This document shows positions 40,158 through 52,117 of a stretch of 64,000 nucleotides of DNA, in pieces. The notes under the pieces were generated by a model. It made no database searches. It was not told where the DNA came from and saw only the letters and a program-made list of their open reading frames with translations. Positions within the stretch are counted from its first letter, which is position 1. The number at the start of each line of letters is the position of its first letter. A program made the position numbers and the translations under genes. Origin of the DNA: Phenylobacterium sp. (GTDB lineage Bacteria; Pseudomonadota; Alphaproteobacteria; Caulobacterales; Caulobacteraceae); the NCBI RefSeq assembly GCF_030679875.1, contig NZ_JAUXSP010000029.1:121019-185018 (forward strand), given 5' to 3'.

Positions 40158-41731
40158 CCAAGCGAGATCTGCCGATCGACGCCGACTCCCGCCAGGAAGT
40201 CGGCGTCGTGGCTGACCAGCAGCAGCGCGCCGTCATAGGCGCCGAGCGCGGCCTCCACCGCCGCCAGGGAGTCCAGGTCGAGGTGGTTGCTGGGCTCGTC
40301 CAGCACCAGCAGCTGCGGCGGGGCCGGTCGCATCAGGACACAGGCCAGGGCCGCGCGCAGGCGCTCCCCGCCGCTCAGGTCGGCGACACTCCGTTCGGCC
40401 GCGCGGTTCCGGAACAGGAAGCGGGCGAGCGCGGACTGGGCGGCGTTGCGGTCGGCGTCTGGGTTCAGCCGCTGATAGGCCTCAAGCAGCGTCTCCTGGG
40501 GGCGAAGCAGGCGCAGCTGCTGGTCAAAGATGGCCGGCGTCACGCCTAGGCGCACCTCGCCGCGGCTGGGCGGCTGCTGGCCGGTCAGAACCCGCAGGAG
40601 GGTGGACTTGCCCGACCCGTTGGGACCGCACAGAGCCAGGCGTTCCGCCCCAGTCACCTGCAGATCAAGGCCGCTCACCAGCATCCGGCCATCGGGCGTC
40701 TGCACCTCCAGCTCCTGGGCGCTCAGAACGGTCTTGCCGTCCGAAAGACCGCAGGCCGGCAGATCAAAGCCTAGCCGACGGGCGGCTTCCACCCTCGCCT
40801 TGGCGGCCTCAACTCGACCGGCGGCGGCTGCGTTGCGGCGTTCGGCCAGGCGGTCGAGACGGCCTGAACTGTTCTGCGCGCGCTCGGCTTGGGCGCTGAG
40901 CAGGATCTTCGGTTCGCTCCGGCGGGCGGCGAAGCGGCGGCCGGCGGCGTCCCGCCGGGCCTTGCGCTCCAGATCCACCTGAGTGTCCCGGGCCGCCTGG
41001 GCGGCCGCCTGATGGGCGTTCGCCAGATCCCGAACCGCAGCGGCTTCCGCCTCGGCCTTGCGGGCGGCATAGAGATCGTAGTCGCCGCCGTAGAGCTGCG
41101 GCCCCAGGGTCGAAAGCTCCAAAATCTGGTCCATCTTCCGCAGCAGGGTGCGGTCATGGCTGATGGCCAGCACCCCGCCCCTGTGGGCCGCCACCGCATC
41201 CGCCACCAGGGCGCGCCCCTCGGCGTCCAGGTCATTGGTAGGCTCATCCAGGATCAGCAGGTCCGGCGCCTGCACGAGAAGCCCCGCCAGGGCCGCCCGG
41301 GTCGCCTCCCCGCCGCTCAGGCTGGCCGCAGGCCGCGCCAGCTCCAGCCCCCCAAGGCCCATTCCCTGAAGGGCCACGTCCAGCCGCGTCTCCAGCGTCC
41401 AGTCAGCCCGGTCCAGGTCCTCGGCCGAGCCCGTCCCGCTGGCGATACGGGCAAGCCGTCCGAGGGGCTCAGCCAGACCCAGCAGGTCAGCGACCCGGCC
41501 CTTTGGCGGCCCGGCCCGCTGGCGCAGGACGCCGATCCGTCCGCTCACTGTCACCACCCCGGCCGCAGGGTCGGCCTCCCCCAGGATCAGCCGGACAAGG
41601 GTCGACTTGCCCGCGCCATTGGCGCCGACCAGACCGGTGCGTTCCTGGCCGAGCGCCAGGGTCAGGTTGTCGAAGAGGAGTCGGCCGTCAGGCGTGCGGG
41701 CCGAGATGTGATCCAGGGTGACGAAGGGCAT
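40154..41731 (-). CDS. ABC-F family ATPase
   Basis: A 525-residue protein with two ABC domains and no membrane segment. Walker A motifs are GANGAGKST and GPNGSGKST, signatures LSGGEATR and LSGGERLR, Walker B LLILDEPTNDLD and LVLDEPSNHLD. A charged linker (about 235-310) joins them. ABC-F proteins act on the ribosome, either in translation quality control or antibiotic resistance. The ATG at 41731 has no good ribosome site of its own, and a short out-of-frame leader ORF with a strong site overlaps it, which may control translation. Confidence 0.9.
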   Translation of the reverse strand: MPFVTLDHISARTPDGRLLFDNLTLALGQERTGLVGANGAGKSTLVRLILGEADPAAGVVTVSGRIGVLRQRAGPPKGRVADLLGLAEPLGRLARIASGTGSAEDLDRADWTLETRLDVALQGMGLGGLELARPAASLSGGEATRAALAGLLVQAPDLLILDEPTNDLDAEGRALVADAVAAHRGGVLAISHDRTLLRKMDQILELSTLGPQLYGGDYDLYAARKAEAEAAAVRDLANAHQAAAQAARDTQVDLERKARRDAAGRRFAARRSEPKILLSAQAERAQNSSGRLDRLAERRNAAAAGRVEAAKARVEAARRLGFDLPACGLSDGKTVLSAQELEVQTPDGRMLVSGLDLQVTGAERLALCGPNGSGKSTLLRVLTGQQPPSRGEVRLGVTPAIFDQQLRLLRPQETLLEAYQRLNPDADRNAAQSALARFLFRNRAAERSVADLSGGERLRAALACVLMRPAPPQLLVLDEPSNHLDLDSLAAVEAALGAYDGALLLVSHDADFLAGVGVDRQISLG

Positions 41732-41792
41732 GGGGCGCAGTCCGGGCGACGTTTGCGAGCAGGGCGAGGCAGGCGGGCGTCGCGGGGCGCAT
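41688..41792 (-). CDS. possible leader ORF upstream of the ABC-F gene
   Basis: A 34-codon frame (starting MRPATPACLALLANVA) begins with ATG at 41792, preceded by AAGGAG at ideal spacing, and ends with TGA at 41688-41690. It runs in another frame through the ABC-F start at 41731, overlapping it by 44 nt. ABC-F resistance genes are often regulated by ribosome stalling on such leaders. It could also couple translation of ABC-F. Conservation is untested. Confidence 0.4.
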   Translation of the reverse strand: MRPATPACLALLANVARTAPHALRHPGSHLGPHA

Positions 41793-41937
41793 GTCGGGGA
41801 CTCCTTCGTCGTGTGACCGCTAGATAGGCGATGAGGGAAAGCGGCGCAAATCTCCGCCGTCAGGGCCGCCCCGCCATTGCGCCGCTCCAGCGGCTGGCCC
41901 TAACTGCGCCCTCGACCCATCGAAGGAGTTTCGTCCC

Positions 41938-43143
41938 GTGTCCCGTCGCGCCCTGTTCGCCAGCATCCTCTTCCTCGCCGCCACAGGCGCCGCCCACGCC
42001 CAGACCCCGGCCCAGATGCATGAGCAGGCCATTGTGCTCGACACCCACTTTGACACCCCGGCGAACTTCGGAGTCAGCGGCTGGAGCATCATGGATCGCC
42101 ACGACTTTGCGGTGGACGGCACCCAGGTGGACTATCCCCGCATGGTCGAGGGTGGCGTGGACGGCGGAGTCTTCGTGGTCTTCACCCCGCAGCGGGGCCG
42201 TGACGCCCCGGCCGACATGTGGTCCCGGGACCACGCCCTGACTCGGACCACCGAAATCCTGCAGATGACGGCCCGCCACCACGAGCACTTCGCCCTGGTG
42301 ACCACGCCGGCCCAGGCCCGCGAGGCCATGGCCGAGGGCAAGAAGTTCGTCTTCATCAGCCTGGAGAACGGCGCCCCGCTGGCCGGGGACCTGTCGCTGA
42401 TGGAGACCTTCTACAAGCTCGGCGTGCGGATGATGGGGCCGGTCCACTTCGCCAACAACGATCTCGCCGACTCCTCCACAGACCCCAAGGGGCCCGAGTG
42501 GGGTGGCCTGAGCGACAGGGGCCGCGCCTTTGTCCGGCACGCCAATGACCTGGGCGTGGTCATTGATCCGAGCCATGCCTCAGACCTCGCCCTCGACCAG
42601 ATGCTGGACCTGTCCCGGGCCCCGCTGGTCCTGTCCCACTCCGGGGTCAAGGCGGTCTATGACCACCCGCGCAACATCCCCGACGATCTTCTGCGCAAGC
42701 TGGCCGACAAGGGCGGCGTCATCCAGATCAACGCCTTCTCCGGCTATATGGTGGAAACGCCACGCATCCCCGAGCGCAACGCCGCCCTGGCCGCCTTGAC
42801 GGCGAAGTACGGGCCGCAGCGGGACGTGAAGCCCGAGCAGCGCGCCGCCTATCAGGAAGAGCGCGCAGCCATCGAGGCGCAATATCCCCTTCCCCGGGCG
42901 AACATGGACGATCTGATGAAGCACATCCTGCATGTGGTCGAGACTGTCGGCGTCGATCATGTGGGCATTTCGGGGGACTTCGACGGCGGCGGTGGGATCG
43001 AGGGCTTCGAAGATGTCACCGCCTTCCCCGCCCTCACCGAGCGGCTGGTCGCCGCCGGGTTCTCTCAGGCCGATCTCAACAAGTTCTGGGGCGGCAATCT
43101 CTTTCGCGCAATGGAACAGGCCCAGGCCGCTGCGGTCCGCTGA
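41938..43143 (+). CDS. membrane dipeptidase (renal dipeptidase family M19)
   Basis: A 401-residue exported protein with signal peptide (1-21, ending AAHAQ). Zinc-site motifs of M19 dipeptidases are present: THFDT with His37 and Asp39, the bridging Glu near 143 (ISLENGAP), DPSHAS with His near 213 and LSHSG with His near 234. It should cleave dipeptides, possibly including D-amino acid containing ones, in the periplasm. The start is GTG at 41938 with AAGGAG about 10 nt upstream. It is divergent from the ABC-F gene and followed by uvrA. Confidence 0.9.
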   Translation: MSRRALFASILFLAATGAAHAQTPAQMHEQAIVLDTHFDTPANFGVSGWSIMDRHDFAVDGTQVDYPRMVEGGVDGGVFVVFTPQRGRDAPADMWSRDHALTRTTEILQMTARHHEHFALVTTPAQAREAMAEGKKFVFISLENGAPLAGDLSLMETFYKLGVRMMGPVHFANNDLADSSTDPKGPEWGGLSDRGRAFVRHANDLGVVIDPSHASDLALDQMLDLSRAPLVLSHSGVKAVYDHPRNIPDDLLRKLADKGGVIQINAFSGYMVETPRIPERNAALAALTAKYGPQRDVKPEQRAAYQEERAAIEAQYPLPRANMDDLMKHILHVVETVGVDHVGISGDFDGGGGIEGFEDVTAFPALTERLVAAGFSQADLNKFWGGNLFRAMEQAQAAAVR

Positions 43144-43152
43144 GGGCTCTTT

Positions 43153-43167
43153 GTTCCCCACTTGTTC
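43153..43167 (+). promoter_or_regulatory. LexA (SOS) box of uvrA
   Basis: GTTC-CCCACTT-GTTC is an exact alphaproteobacterial SOS box (GTTC-N7-GTTC), 82-96 nt before the uvrA ATG and overlapping a TTGTTC -35-like element. It indicates LexA repression and DNA-damage induction of uvrA. Confidence 0.85.
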
Positions 43168-43248
43168 TCGTGTTATCTCTGAGTCCCGGCACTACATAGA
43201 ACCCGGCTGTCTGGAACCTGGGCGGCCGGCAGGGTTTCCAGGACAATC

Positions 43249-46140
<2,892 letters not shown>

Positions 46141-46216
46141 CGCTACGTCAGGGTTTCCGTAAACGCCTGTTCGAAATAGCTTCGCTTCATTCGTTTAAGT
46201 GATTTGGAGCTGACCC

Positions 46217-46828
46217 ATGATCCTCTACGGCGCGCCCATGCCGGCGCCGAACCCGCGCCGCGTCCGGATTTTTCTGGCTGAGAAGGGGATCGATCTCCCC
46301 GAGACCACCGTCGACATGCGCAAGCGCGAGCACAAGTCGAGCGACTACCGGGCCAAAAACTCCCTTGGCCAGATCCCCACTCTTGAGCTGGACGACGGAT
46401 CGACCATTTCCGAGACGGTCGCCATCTGCCGCTATTTCGAAGAAACCAACCCCGAGCCGCCGTTGTTTGGCCGCACGGCCCTGGAGAAGGCCCATGTGGA
46501 CATGTGGGTCCGCCGGGTCGAGTTCGTGCTGATGATGCCCATCGGCAACTACTGGCGCCACGCCCATCCCTTCACCGCCGCCCTGCTGACCCAGTTCAAG
46601 GACTTCGGGGAGTCCAACCGCGAGACCTATGCCGGGGCTCAGAAGTGGCTGGATCGGGAACTGGCCAGCCGGGACTATATCGCCGGCCACGACTTCACCG
46701 TCGCCGACATCTGCGCCTTGTCGGCGGTCGATTTCGCCACTTGGATCGGTCTGGAGATCAACCCGGAATACGCCAATCTGACCGCCTGGCATCAACGGGT
46801 TAGCGCCCGGCCAAGCGCTTCAGCCTGA
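46217..46828 (+). CDS. glutathione S-transferase
   Basis: A 203-residue GST. The thioredoxin-like N-terminal domain contains SLGQIPTLELDDGSTISETV with the cis-Pro and the glutathione gamma-glutamyl-binding Glu/Ser pair, and the helical C-terminal domain has YIAGHDFTVADICALSAVDF, the N-capping box. It conjugates glutathione to electrophiles. The N-terminus (MPAPNPRRVRIFLAEKGI) has Asn at the usual Ser/Tyr position. GGAG precedes the ATG. It stands alone between uvrA and a convergent membrane protein gene. Confidence 0.92.
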   Translation: MILYGAPMPAPNPRRVRIFLAEKGIDLPETTVDMRKREHKSSDYRAKNSLGQIPTLELDDGSTISETVAICRYFEETNPEPPLFGRTALEKAHVDMWVRRVEFVLMMPIGNYWRHAHPFTAALLTQFKDFGESNRETYAGAQKWLDRELASRDYIAGHDFTVADICALSAVDFATWIGLEINPEYANLTAWHQRVSARPSASA

Positions 46829-46845
46829 GGCCCGCTAAGGTCGGG

Positions 46846-47772
46846 TCAGGCGTCGTCGTCTGGCCCGATCTCGCCCTCTGGCGGGGCGCTGAAGGCTTGG
46901 TAGGCGACCACCTGCGGCGAGAGGATCACGGGATAGTAGATCGCCGTGAGGACCGCGTTGAACATCAGGTACAGCACCGTCTGGGCTGAGATGTAGGCCC
47001 CGAACGAACTGAAGTCCGGCTGAAACGCCTCGCCCACGGAGTCTAGGCCGCCCCCCAGGGCTACCGTGACGATCCCGGCCAGGGCCGCAAAGATGACCAT
47101 GGCGAGAAGACTGACCACGATCACCGTGACCAGGGCCAGAACATAGGCGCCAAACAGCCGCAGAAACCGGCCCCGGGTCAGGGACCAGGACCCGAAGATG
47201 ACCAGACGTTTCTGGTCGAAGGTCAACACCGGGGCCAGGGACAGGCGCACCAGGACGTAGAGCCACAGCCCCCCGAAAAACAGCATCATCGCGCTACCCA
47301 CCAGCGTCATCGCGCCCTGCCCCGCCAGGGAGGCCACCGCTGCGGCGATCGCCGCCACCAGGGAGAGCGCCAGAACCCCGCCGATGGTCAGCAGGTAGTA
47401 GATCAGGGTGAGCACGATCAGGCGGACCTCGTCGGCGCCGAACCGCAGGTAGCCTCGCTCCGCCCCCTCCATGGGGCGCAGTTGCAGCCGATAGACCGCA
47501 GCGGCCGAGACCGAGACGACAAACAGGCCAATCGGCGCCAGGGTGAGGTAGGCTGGCGCCATCTCGCGCATGAATACGGCCATCTCGGCCGGGGACATCT
47601 CGGCCGCGTTCTCGGCCTGCTGCAGGACGTCGCCGCCGAGCAGGATCAGGGCCGTCGCGCTGACGAACGACACCAGCAGGTGGAACAGCGCCCAGATCAT
47701 CACGACCCGCGGATGCTCCCGCGTCAGCCGGAACCCCTCAAAGGCCACGTCACCCGGAGAAAAGTTGGTCAT
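46846..47772 (-). CDS. polytopic membrane protein of unknown function
   Basis: A 308-residue protein with about six or seven membrane segments and an N-terminal cytoplasmic stretch ([17 protein letters not shown]). Its layout (long hydrophobic helices around residues 25-45, 75-95, 120-150, 155-180, 205-240, 260-285) resembles uncharacterised Caulobacterales membrane proteins related to the glycerophosphodiesterase membrane domain. No enzyme motif is seen. GGAG precedes the ATG. It is divergent from trmFO. The function is unknown. Confidence 0.7.
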   Translation of the reverse strand: MTNFSPGDVAFEGFRLTREHPRVVMIWALFHLLVSFVSATALILLGGDVLQQAENAAEMSPAEMAVFMREMAPAYLTLAPIGLFVVSVSAAAVYRLQLRPMEGAERGYLRFGADEVRLIVLTLIYYLLTIGGVLALSLVAAIAAAVASLAGQGAMTLVGSAMMLFFGGLWLYVLVRLSLAPVLTFDQKRLVIFGSWSLTRGRFLRLFGAYVLALVTVIVVSLLAMVIFAALAGIVTVALGGGLDSVGEAFQPDFSSFGAYISAQTVLYLMFNAVLTAIYYPVILSPQVVAYQAFSAPPEGEIGPDDDA

Positions 47773-47909
47773 CTCAGCTCCCCGATCCGCGCGTCAAAGG
47801 CTTGAAACGCCTTGAGTCGCCGACCATCGGCGGTGAAACTAGGCGCGGGGCCTGTCCACCCGCAAGGCCCGGCTCGCGAAGTGTGCAGATCGTTGCTATG
47901 GGGTCGCCC

Positions 47910-49316
47910 ATGAGCCTCACTCCTATTCACGTCATCGGCGGCGGCCTGGCCGGTTCCGAAGCCACTTGGCAGATCGCCCAGGCGGGCGTTCCGGTGGTCC
48001 TGCACGAAATGCGCCCAGTGCGCGGCACCGACGCCCACCAGACCGACAAGCTCGCCGAGCTGGTCTGCTCCAACTCCTTCCGCGCCGATGACTGGGCCGG
48101 AAACGCGGTGGGTCTGCTGCATGCGGAGATGCGCCGGCTGGACTCCATCATCATGTCCTGCGGGGACGCCCATCAGGTGCCGGCGGGCGGGGCCCTGGCC
48201 GTTGACCGCGATGGCTTTGCCGATGCCGTCACCGCACGGCTCCTGGCCCATCCCAATGTCACCCTGGACCGGGGCGAGGTCGCAGGCCTGCCCCCGGCCG
48301 AGTGGGACAAGGTGATCATCGCCACGGGACCGCTGACCTCGCCGGCCCTGTCCCAGGCGATCCTCGACCTGACCGGTGAAGGCCAGCTGTCCTTCTTCGA
48401 CGCCATCGCGCCGATCGTGACGGTGGAGTCGGTGAACATGGACATCTGCTGGCGCCAGTCCCGCTACGACAAGGTGGGCCCAGGCGGCGATGCGGCGGCC
48501 TATATCAACTGCCCCATGGACAAGGACCAGTACGAGGCCTTTATCGACGCGCTGCTGGCCGGTCCCAAGTCGGAGTTCAAGGACTGGGAGCACGTCCCCT
48601 ATTTCGACGGCTGCCTGCCCATCGAGGTCATGGCCGAGCGAGGCCGCGAAACCCCGCGCCACGGCCCCATGAAGCCCGTCGGCCTGACCAACGCCCACAA
48701 GCCCGATGAAAAGGCCTATGCGGTCGTTCAGCTGCGGCAGGACAACGCCCTGGGCACCCTGTGGAACATGGTCGGCTTCCAGACCAAGCTGAAACACGGC
48801 GCCCAGACCGACATCTTCCGGATGATCCCAGGCCTGGAAAAGGCGGTCTTCGCCCGTCTGGGGGGCCTGCATCGCAACACCTTCATCAACAGTCCGCGCC
48901 TGCTGGACGCCACCCTGCGGCTGAAAGCCGAGCCGCGGCTGCGCTTCGCCGGACAGGTGACCGGCGTCGAAGGTTATGTGGAAAGCGCAGCGGTCGGCCT
49001 GATGGCCGGGCGCATGGCCGCGGCCGAGCGCCTGGGCGCGCCGATCACGCCGCCGCCGCCAACCACAGCCCTGGGCGCTCTCATCGGTCACATTACCGGC
49101 GGGCACCTGGATGGCGGGACTGGCTCCTTCCAGCCCATGAACATCAACTATGGACTGATCCCGCCCCTGGAGAGCCCCAAGAGGGACGCCGAGGGCCGTC
49201 GGCTAGGCTCAAAGGAGCGTGGCCGCACCAAGAAGCGCATGGTTGGCGAACGCGCTCTGGCGGACCTCGACGCCTGGATCGGGCAGCCCGTGCTAGAGCA
49301 TGATGCGGCGGAATAA
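47910..49316 (+). CDS. trmFO: methylenetetrahydrofolate-tRNA-(uracil-5-)-methyltransferase TrmFO
   Basis: A 468-residue folate/FAD tRNA methyltransferase that makes m5U54 in tRNA. The FAD loop is GGGLAGSEA (10-18) and the catalytic-type Cys53 is in [10 protein letters not shown]; a second Cys lies in [13 protein letters not shown]. The start at 47910 gives the standard [12 protein letters not shown] opening; ATG at 47898 is an alternative. The last residues are encoded by a copy of a dispersed repeat (CTAGAGCATGATG at 49293-49305). The gene is convergent with the phytoene-synthase-like gene, 3 nt apart. Confidence 0.95.
   Translation: MSLTPIHVIGGGLAGSEATWQIAQAGVPVVLHEMRPVRGTDAHQTDKLAELVCSNSFRADDWAGNAVGLLHAEMRRLDSIIMSCGDAHQVPAGGALAVDRDGFADAVTARLLAHPNVTLDRGEVAGLPPAEWDKVIIATGPLTSPALSQAILDLTGEGQLSFFDAIAPIVTVESVNMDICWRQSRYDKVGPGGDAAAYINCPMDKDQYEAFIDALLAGPKSEFKDWEHVPYFDGCLPIEVMAERGRETPRHGPMKPVGLTNAHKPDEKAYAVVQLRQDNALGTLWNMVGFQTKLKHGAQTDIFRMIPGLEKAVFARLGGLHRNTFINSPRLLDATLRLKAEPRLRFAGQVTGVEGYVESAAVGLMAGRMAAAERLGAPITPPPPTTALGALIGHITGGHLDGGTGSFQPMNINYGLIPPLESPKRDAEGRRLGSKERGRTKKRMVGERALADLDAWIGQPVLEHDAAE
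49293..49305 (+). repeat. dispersed CTAGAGCAYGATG repeat, copy inside trmFO
   Basis: CTAGAGCATGATG here and CTAGAGCACGATG at 60831-60843 match at 12 of 13 bases. This word is reminiscent of intergenic repeats spread through Caulobacterales and related genomes (from memory). Here it forms the end of trmFO. Confidence 0.4.
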
Positions 49317-49319
49317 AGC

Positions 49320-50012
49320 CTAGATCCGCCCCATCAGCGCCGCCAGGGTGATGCGCCAGCGCTTGCCCACCGGCGAGGGCTCGCGGCCCCTGTCGTAGGC
49401 CCTGGCCAGCGTCCCGTGGGCGCCGGCGGGAAAGGCGGCCACCCCTAGCCCCTTGGCCTTTGTCCGCAACGGCGCGGTCATGGCGTCGGGAAGCGGCGGT
49501 TCCCCCGCAAGCCTGCGGCGGCCAAGCGCCCAAAGCGCGCCGGCGGCCTCAGCCCTGTCGCCCTCCCCGGCCCCGGCCAGGATGAGCGCCGCCAGCCGCG
49601 CGGCTACGCCCGCCGTCTCCTGGGCCAGCAAGACCGCCTCAGCGTCGTCCAGAGGCTCGGGATCGAGCTGGCGATAGCGGGCGTCGATCATGGTCTCCAG
49701 GGGCGCTCGCGGCAGCTCCCGGCGGGCGATCACATCGGCCAGAGCCACAGCGGTCGGATGGCGCCGCACCGGCCCCGTCCCATAAGCCTCGTCCAGCACC
49801 TCCCGCCACCAGGCCAGCCGGATTTCGCCAAGCAGGGCGTTGGAGGCGACCTTGGGCGCGCGGGCCAATTCATGATCGTAGGCGTAGAGGGTGATGACAT
49901 CGGCCCTGGCTTGCGGCTCGGCGATCAGCCGGCTCGACAGCCATCGGTCAGGGTCCACCCGGGCCACCAGGGCGTCCAGGTCGTCAGCCGGCGGCGAGGT
50001 GTCTTCGTCCAT
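49320..50012 (-). CDS. squalene/phytoene synthase-like protein (NDUFAF6-like)
   Basis: A 230-residue all-helical protein of the squalene/phytoene synthase fold. It has LYAYDHELARAPKVASNALL and EIRLAWWREVLDEAYG, which match the non-catalytic alphaproteobacterial/mitochondrial branch (NDUFAF6) better than true phytoene synthases: the two DxxxD metal motifs are incomplete and the length is short. NDUFAF6 is a complex I assembly factor in mitochondria. The Mth938 (NDUFAF3-type) gene lies about 0.8 kb upstream on the same strand. The function here is inferred, and a terminator separates it from the PuuD-like gene. Confidence 0.75.
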   Translation of the reverse strand: MDEDTSPPADDLDALVARVDPDRWLSSRLIAEPQARADVITLYAYDHELARAPKVASNALLGEIRLAWWREVLDEAYGTGPVRRHPTAVALADVIARRELPRAPLETMIDARYRQLDPEPLDDAEAVLLAQETAGVAARLAALILAGAGEGDRAEAAGALWALGRRRLAGEPPLPDAMTAPLRTKAKGLGVAAFPAGAHGTLARAYDRGREPSPVGKRWRITLAALMGRI

Positions 50013-50024
50013 GGCGTCCTGAAA

Positions 50025-50053
50025 TGGAAAGGACCCGCCGAGACGGCGGGTCC
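50025..50053 (-). terminator. terminator of the PuuD-like gene
   Basis: GGACCCGCC and GGCGGGTCC form a 9-bp stem with a 5-base loop; on the minus strand it is followed by TTTCC. It lies 28 nt after the PuuD-like stop and before the phytoene-synthase-like gene. Confidence 0.6.
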
Positions 50054-50080
50054 TGTGGTCCGGTCGTCTTGACGACGCCC

Positions 50081-50686
50081 CTAGCCGAAGATGGTCTGGT
50101 TCATGGCCATGGTGACCAGCATCGGCAGCGACAGCAGCGTATTGGTGCGCGAGAACAGCATGGCGGTGCGTCCGGCCTTGGCCTTGGCCGCGTCATCGGC
50201 CTCGACCATGCCCAGGGCGATCTTCTGGTTCGGCCAGATGAACATCCACACATTCATGAACATGATCAGGGCCAGCCACATGCCCACGCCGATGAAGGTG
50301 TGCTGAGCTGAGACGAACCCGCCGACAGCGCCGAGGCTCAGCGCCTCAAGCAGGTAGCCGCGGCTCCAGGCCAGGGCCAGACCGGTGACCACCGTGAACA
50401 GGGCGGCCCAGCGGAACCAGAACAGCGCCTCAGGGGCGATGTACTTGCTGATCGCCGGCTTCAGTTCAGCCGGGATGTCCGGCATTTTGCGGATCTGGAC
50501 GAAGTTGAAATAGTAGAGCAGCCCGATCCAAAGGATGCCGATCGCCACGTGGGTCCAGCGCAGCACCGCCTGGACGAAGATCACGTCGGCGCTCCCGTTG
50601 TGGACCAGGTAGCCGACAATCATGACGAGCGAGAGCAGGAAGCTCACGATCATCGTATTGCGGAAGTTTGACAGCAGACCCTGCAT
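50081..50686 (-). CDS. PuuD-like (urate hydroxylase membrane domain) protein
   Basis: A 201-residue protein with about four membrane segments. LRWTHVAIGILWIGLLYYFN and AQHTFIGVGMWLALIMFMNV, each with a membrane His, match the membrane domain of PuuD-type urate hydroxylases. The C-terminal cytochrome c domain of full-length PuuD (about 400 residues) is missing, and no purine-degradation genes are near, so urate oxidation is doubtful. It is a single gene with its own terminator. The His pairs could bind haem or a quinone (inference). Confidence 0.7.
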   Translation of the reverse strand: MQGLLSNFRNTMIVSFLLSLVMIVGYLVHNGSADVIFVQAVLRWTHVAIGILWIGLLYYFNFVQIRKMPDIPAELKPAISKYIAPEALFWFRWAALFTVVTGLALAWSRGYLLEALSLGAVGGFVSAQHTFIGVGMWLALIMFMNVWMFIWPNQKIALGMVEADDAAKAKAGRTAMLFSRTNTLLSLPMLVTMAMNQTIFG

Positions 50687-50789
50687 AGCGTTTTCCCCGT
50701 TTCTGGCTCTGGCCTATAGCCGCGCTCGCCGGGGCGCAAGTCAGTGCGTGACGTCCCAGCCCAGGCGCAACCTGGCGCCATGGCCTAGC

Positions 50790-51149
50790 TCACATGGCGA
50801 TCAGCGCACATGCAAGCCTTCGGCCTTGGGCGGTCAGGACATTGTAGGTGCGGGAGGCCGCTGCGGTGTCCATGTATTCGAGGCCGATGCCGCCCTTCTG
50901 GAGCAGGTCGCGGACCGCCCTCGGCGGCAGCGCGTTCGCCGCCCCGGTCCCTAGCAGCAGGAATTCAATCTCCCGGGCGCCGGCGGCGAAAACCGGATAG
51001 AGCGAATCCGGCGTGACCTCATCCAGACGCCCGATCGGCCAAGCCGCGGCGACATCTGAGACGATGAGCAGCGAGCCCGGCCGCCAGACCCCCGACACGC
51101 GGAAGCCCCCGGGACCAAAGCTGTCCAGGCTGGGAGCGTCCCGCGCCAC
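50790..51149 (-). CDS. Mth938-like domain protein (DUF498, NDUFAF3-like)
   Basis: A 119-residue protein: FGPGGFRVSGVWRPGSLLIV, then EFLLLGTGAANALPPRAVRD and GLEYMDTAAASRTYNVLTAQ, the whole Mth938-like fold. Its mitochondrial relative NDUFAF3 helps assemble complex I. The start is GTG at 51149, 3 nt after the secF stop, so it is the last gene of the yajC-secD-secF run, as in other alphaproteobacteria. No catalytic residues are known; its bacterial role is unproven. Confidence 0.85.
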   Translation of the reverse strand: MARDAPSLDSFGPGGFRVSGVWRPGSLLIVSDVAAAWPIGRLDEVTPDSLYPVFAAGAREIEFLLLGTGAANALPPRAVRDLLQKGGIGLEYMDTAAASRTYNVLTAQGRRLACALIAM

Positions 51150-51152
51150 GCC

Positions 51153-52106
51153 TTAGGTGCGCACCGGCAGGGGCGTGGCCTCTTCCTCGCCCCGTTTGAC
51201 GCCCCACAGGAGAATGATCGGCGCGGCGACGTAGACGGAGGAATAGGTCCCGATCACCACGCCGAAGATCATGATCACCGAGAAGCCAAACAGGGTTGGA
51301 CCGCCGAAGATCGCCAGGGCGCCCAGGGCGAGAATCGTCGTCAGGCCGGTGATGATGGTCCGCGAGAGGGTCTCGTTGATCGTCAAATCGATCACCTCAG
51401 CCAGGGGCATGACCTTGAACTTGCGGAGGTTCTCTCTCAGGCGGTCGAACACGACGACAGTGTCATTCATCGAATAGCCGATGATGGTCAGGATGGCGGC
51501 GATGCTGGTGAGGGAGAATTCCAGGTCCATCACGGCGATCAGCCCAAAGGTCAGCACCACGTCATGGAGCAGGCCGATGACGGCCCCGACCCCGAACTGA
51601 AGTTCGAACCGGAACCAGATATAGATCAGCATCAGAGCAATGGCGAAGCCCAGGGCCAGCAAACCGTTCTGGAACAATTCCCCGGACACTTTGGGGCCGA
51701 CGACCTCGGTCTTGGCGAAGACCACCTCGCCCAGGGCGGCGGTCAGCGCGGCCTTGACCTCTTCGATGGCCTGCCCCGAACTCTCGCCCTCTGGGGTCTG
51801 GAACCGAACCAGGGCTGAGGACGGCGCGCCAAAGGCCTGCACCTGGACATCGCCAAGCTCCAGACCGCCCAATTCGGCGCGGACCCGGCTGAGATCGACG
51901 GCCTGGGGCGCCGTGGAAATTTCCAGCAGGGTGCCGCCCTTGAAGTCGATGCCGCAGTTCAGGCCGCCGCAGGGGGGCGTCAGGGGATAGAGCGCCAGGA
52001 AGATCGACGCCAAGGCCGCGACGATGGAGGCGACGCCCGCATATTTGGCGAAGGCCACGAACCGGAAGTTCGTTTTCGCAGGCAGGATTTTGATCAGGGG
52101 CCACAT
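51153..52106 (-). CDS. secF: protein translocase subunit SecF
   Basis: A 317-residue SecF with six membrane segments, a periplasmic P1 region and the GIDFKGGTLLEI motif; GYSMNDTVVVFDRLREN is the conserved D5/D6 family signature. With SecD and YajC it uses the proton gradient to pull exported proteins through SecYEG. The ATG at 52106 (MWPLIKI) is 11 nt after the secD stop; the longer frame overlaps secD. Confidence 0.95.
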   Translation of the reverse strand: MWPLIKILPAKTNFRFVAFAKYAGVASIVAALASIFLALYPLTPPCGGLNCGIDFKGGTLLEISTAPQAVDLSRVRAELGGLELGDVQVQAFGAPSSALVRFQTPEGESSGQAIEEVKAALTAALGEVVFAKTEVVGPKVSGELFQNGLLALGFAIALMLIYIWFRFELQFGVGAVIGLLHDVVLTFGLIAVMDLEFSLTSIAAILTIIGYSMNDTVVVFDRLRENLRKFKVMPLAEVIDLTINETLSRTIITGLTTILALGALAIFGGPTLFGFSVIMIFGVVIGTYSSVYVAAPIILLWGVKRGEEEATPLPVRT

Positions 52107-52117
52107 GGTTCGCAACC

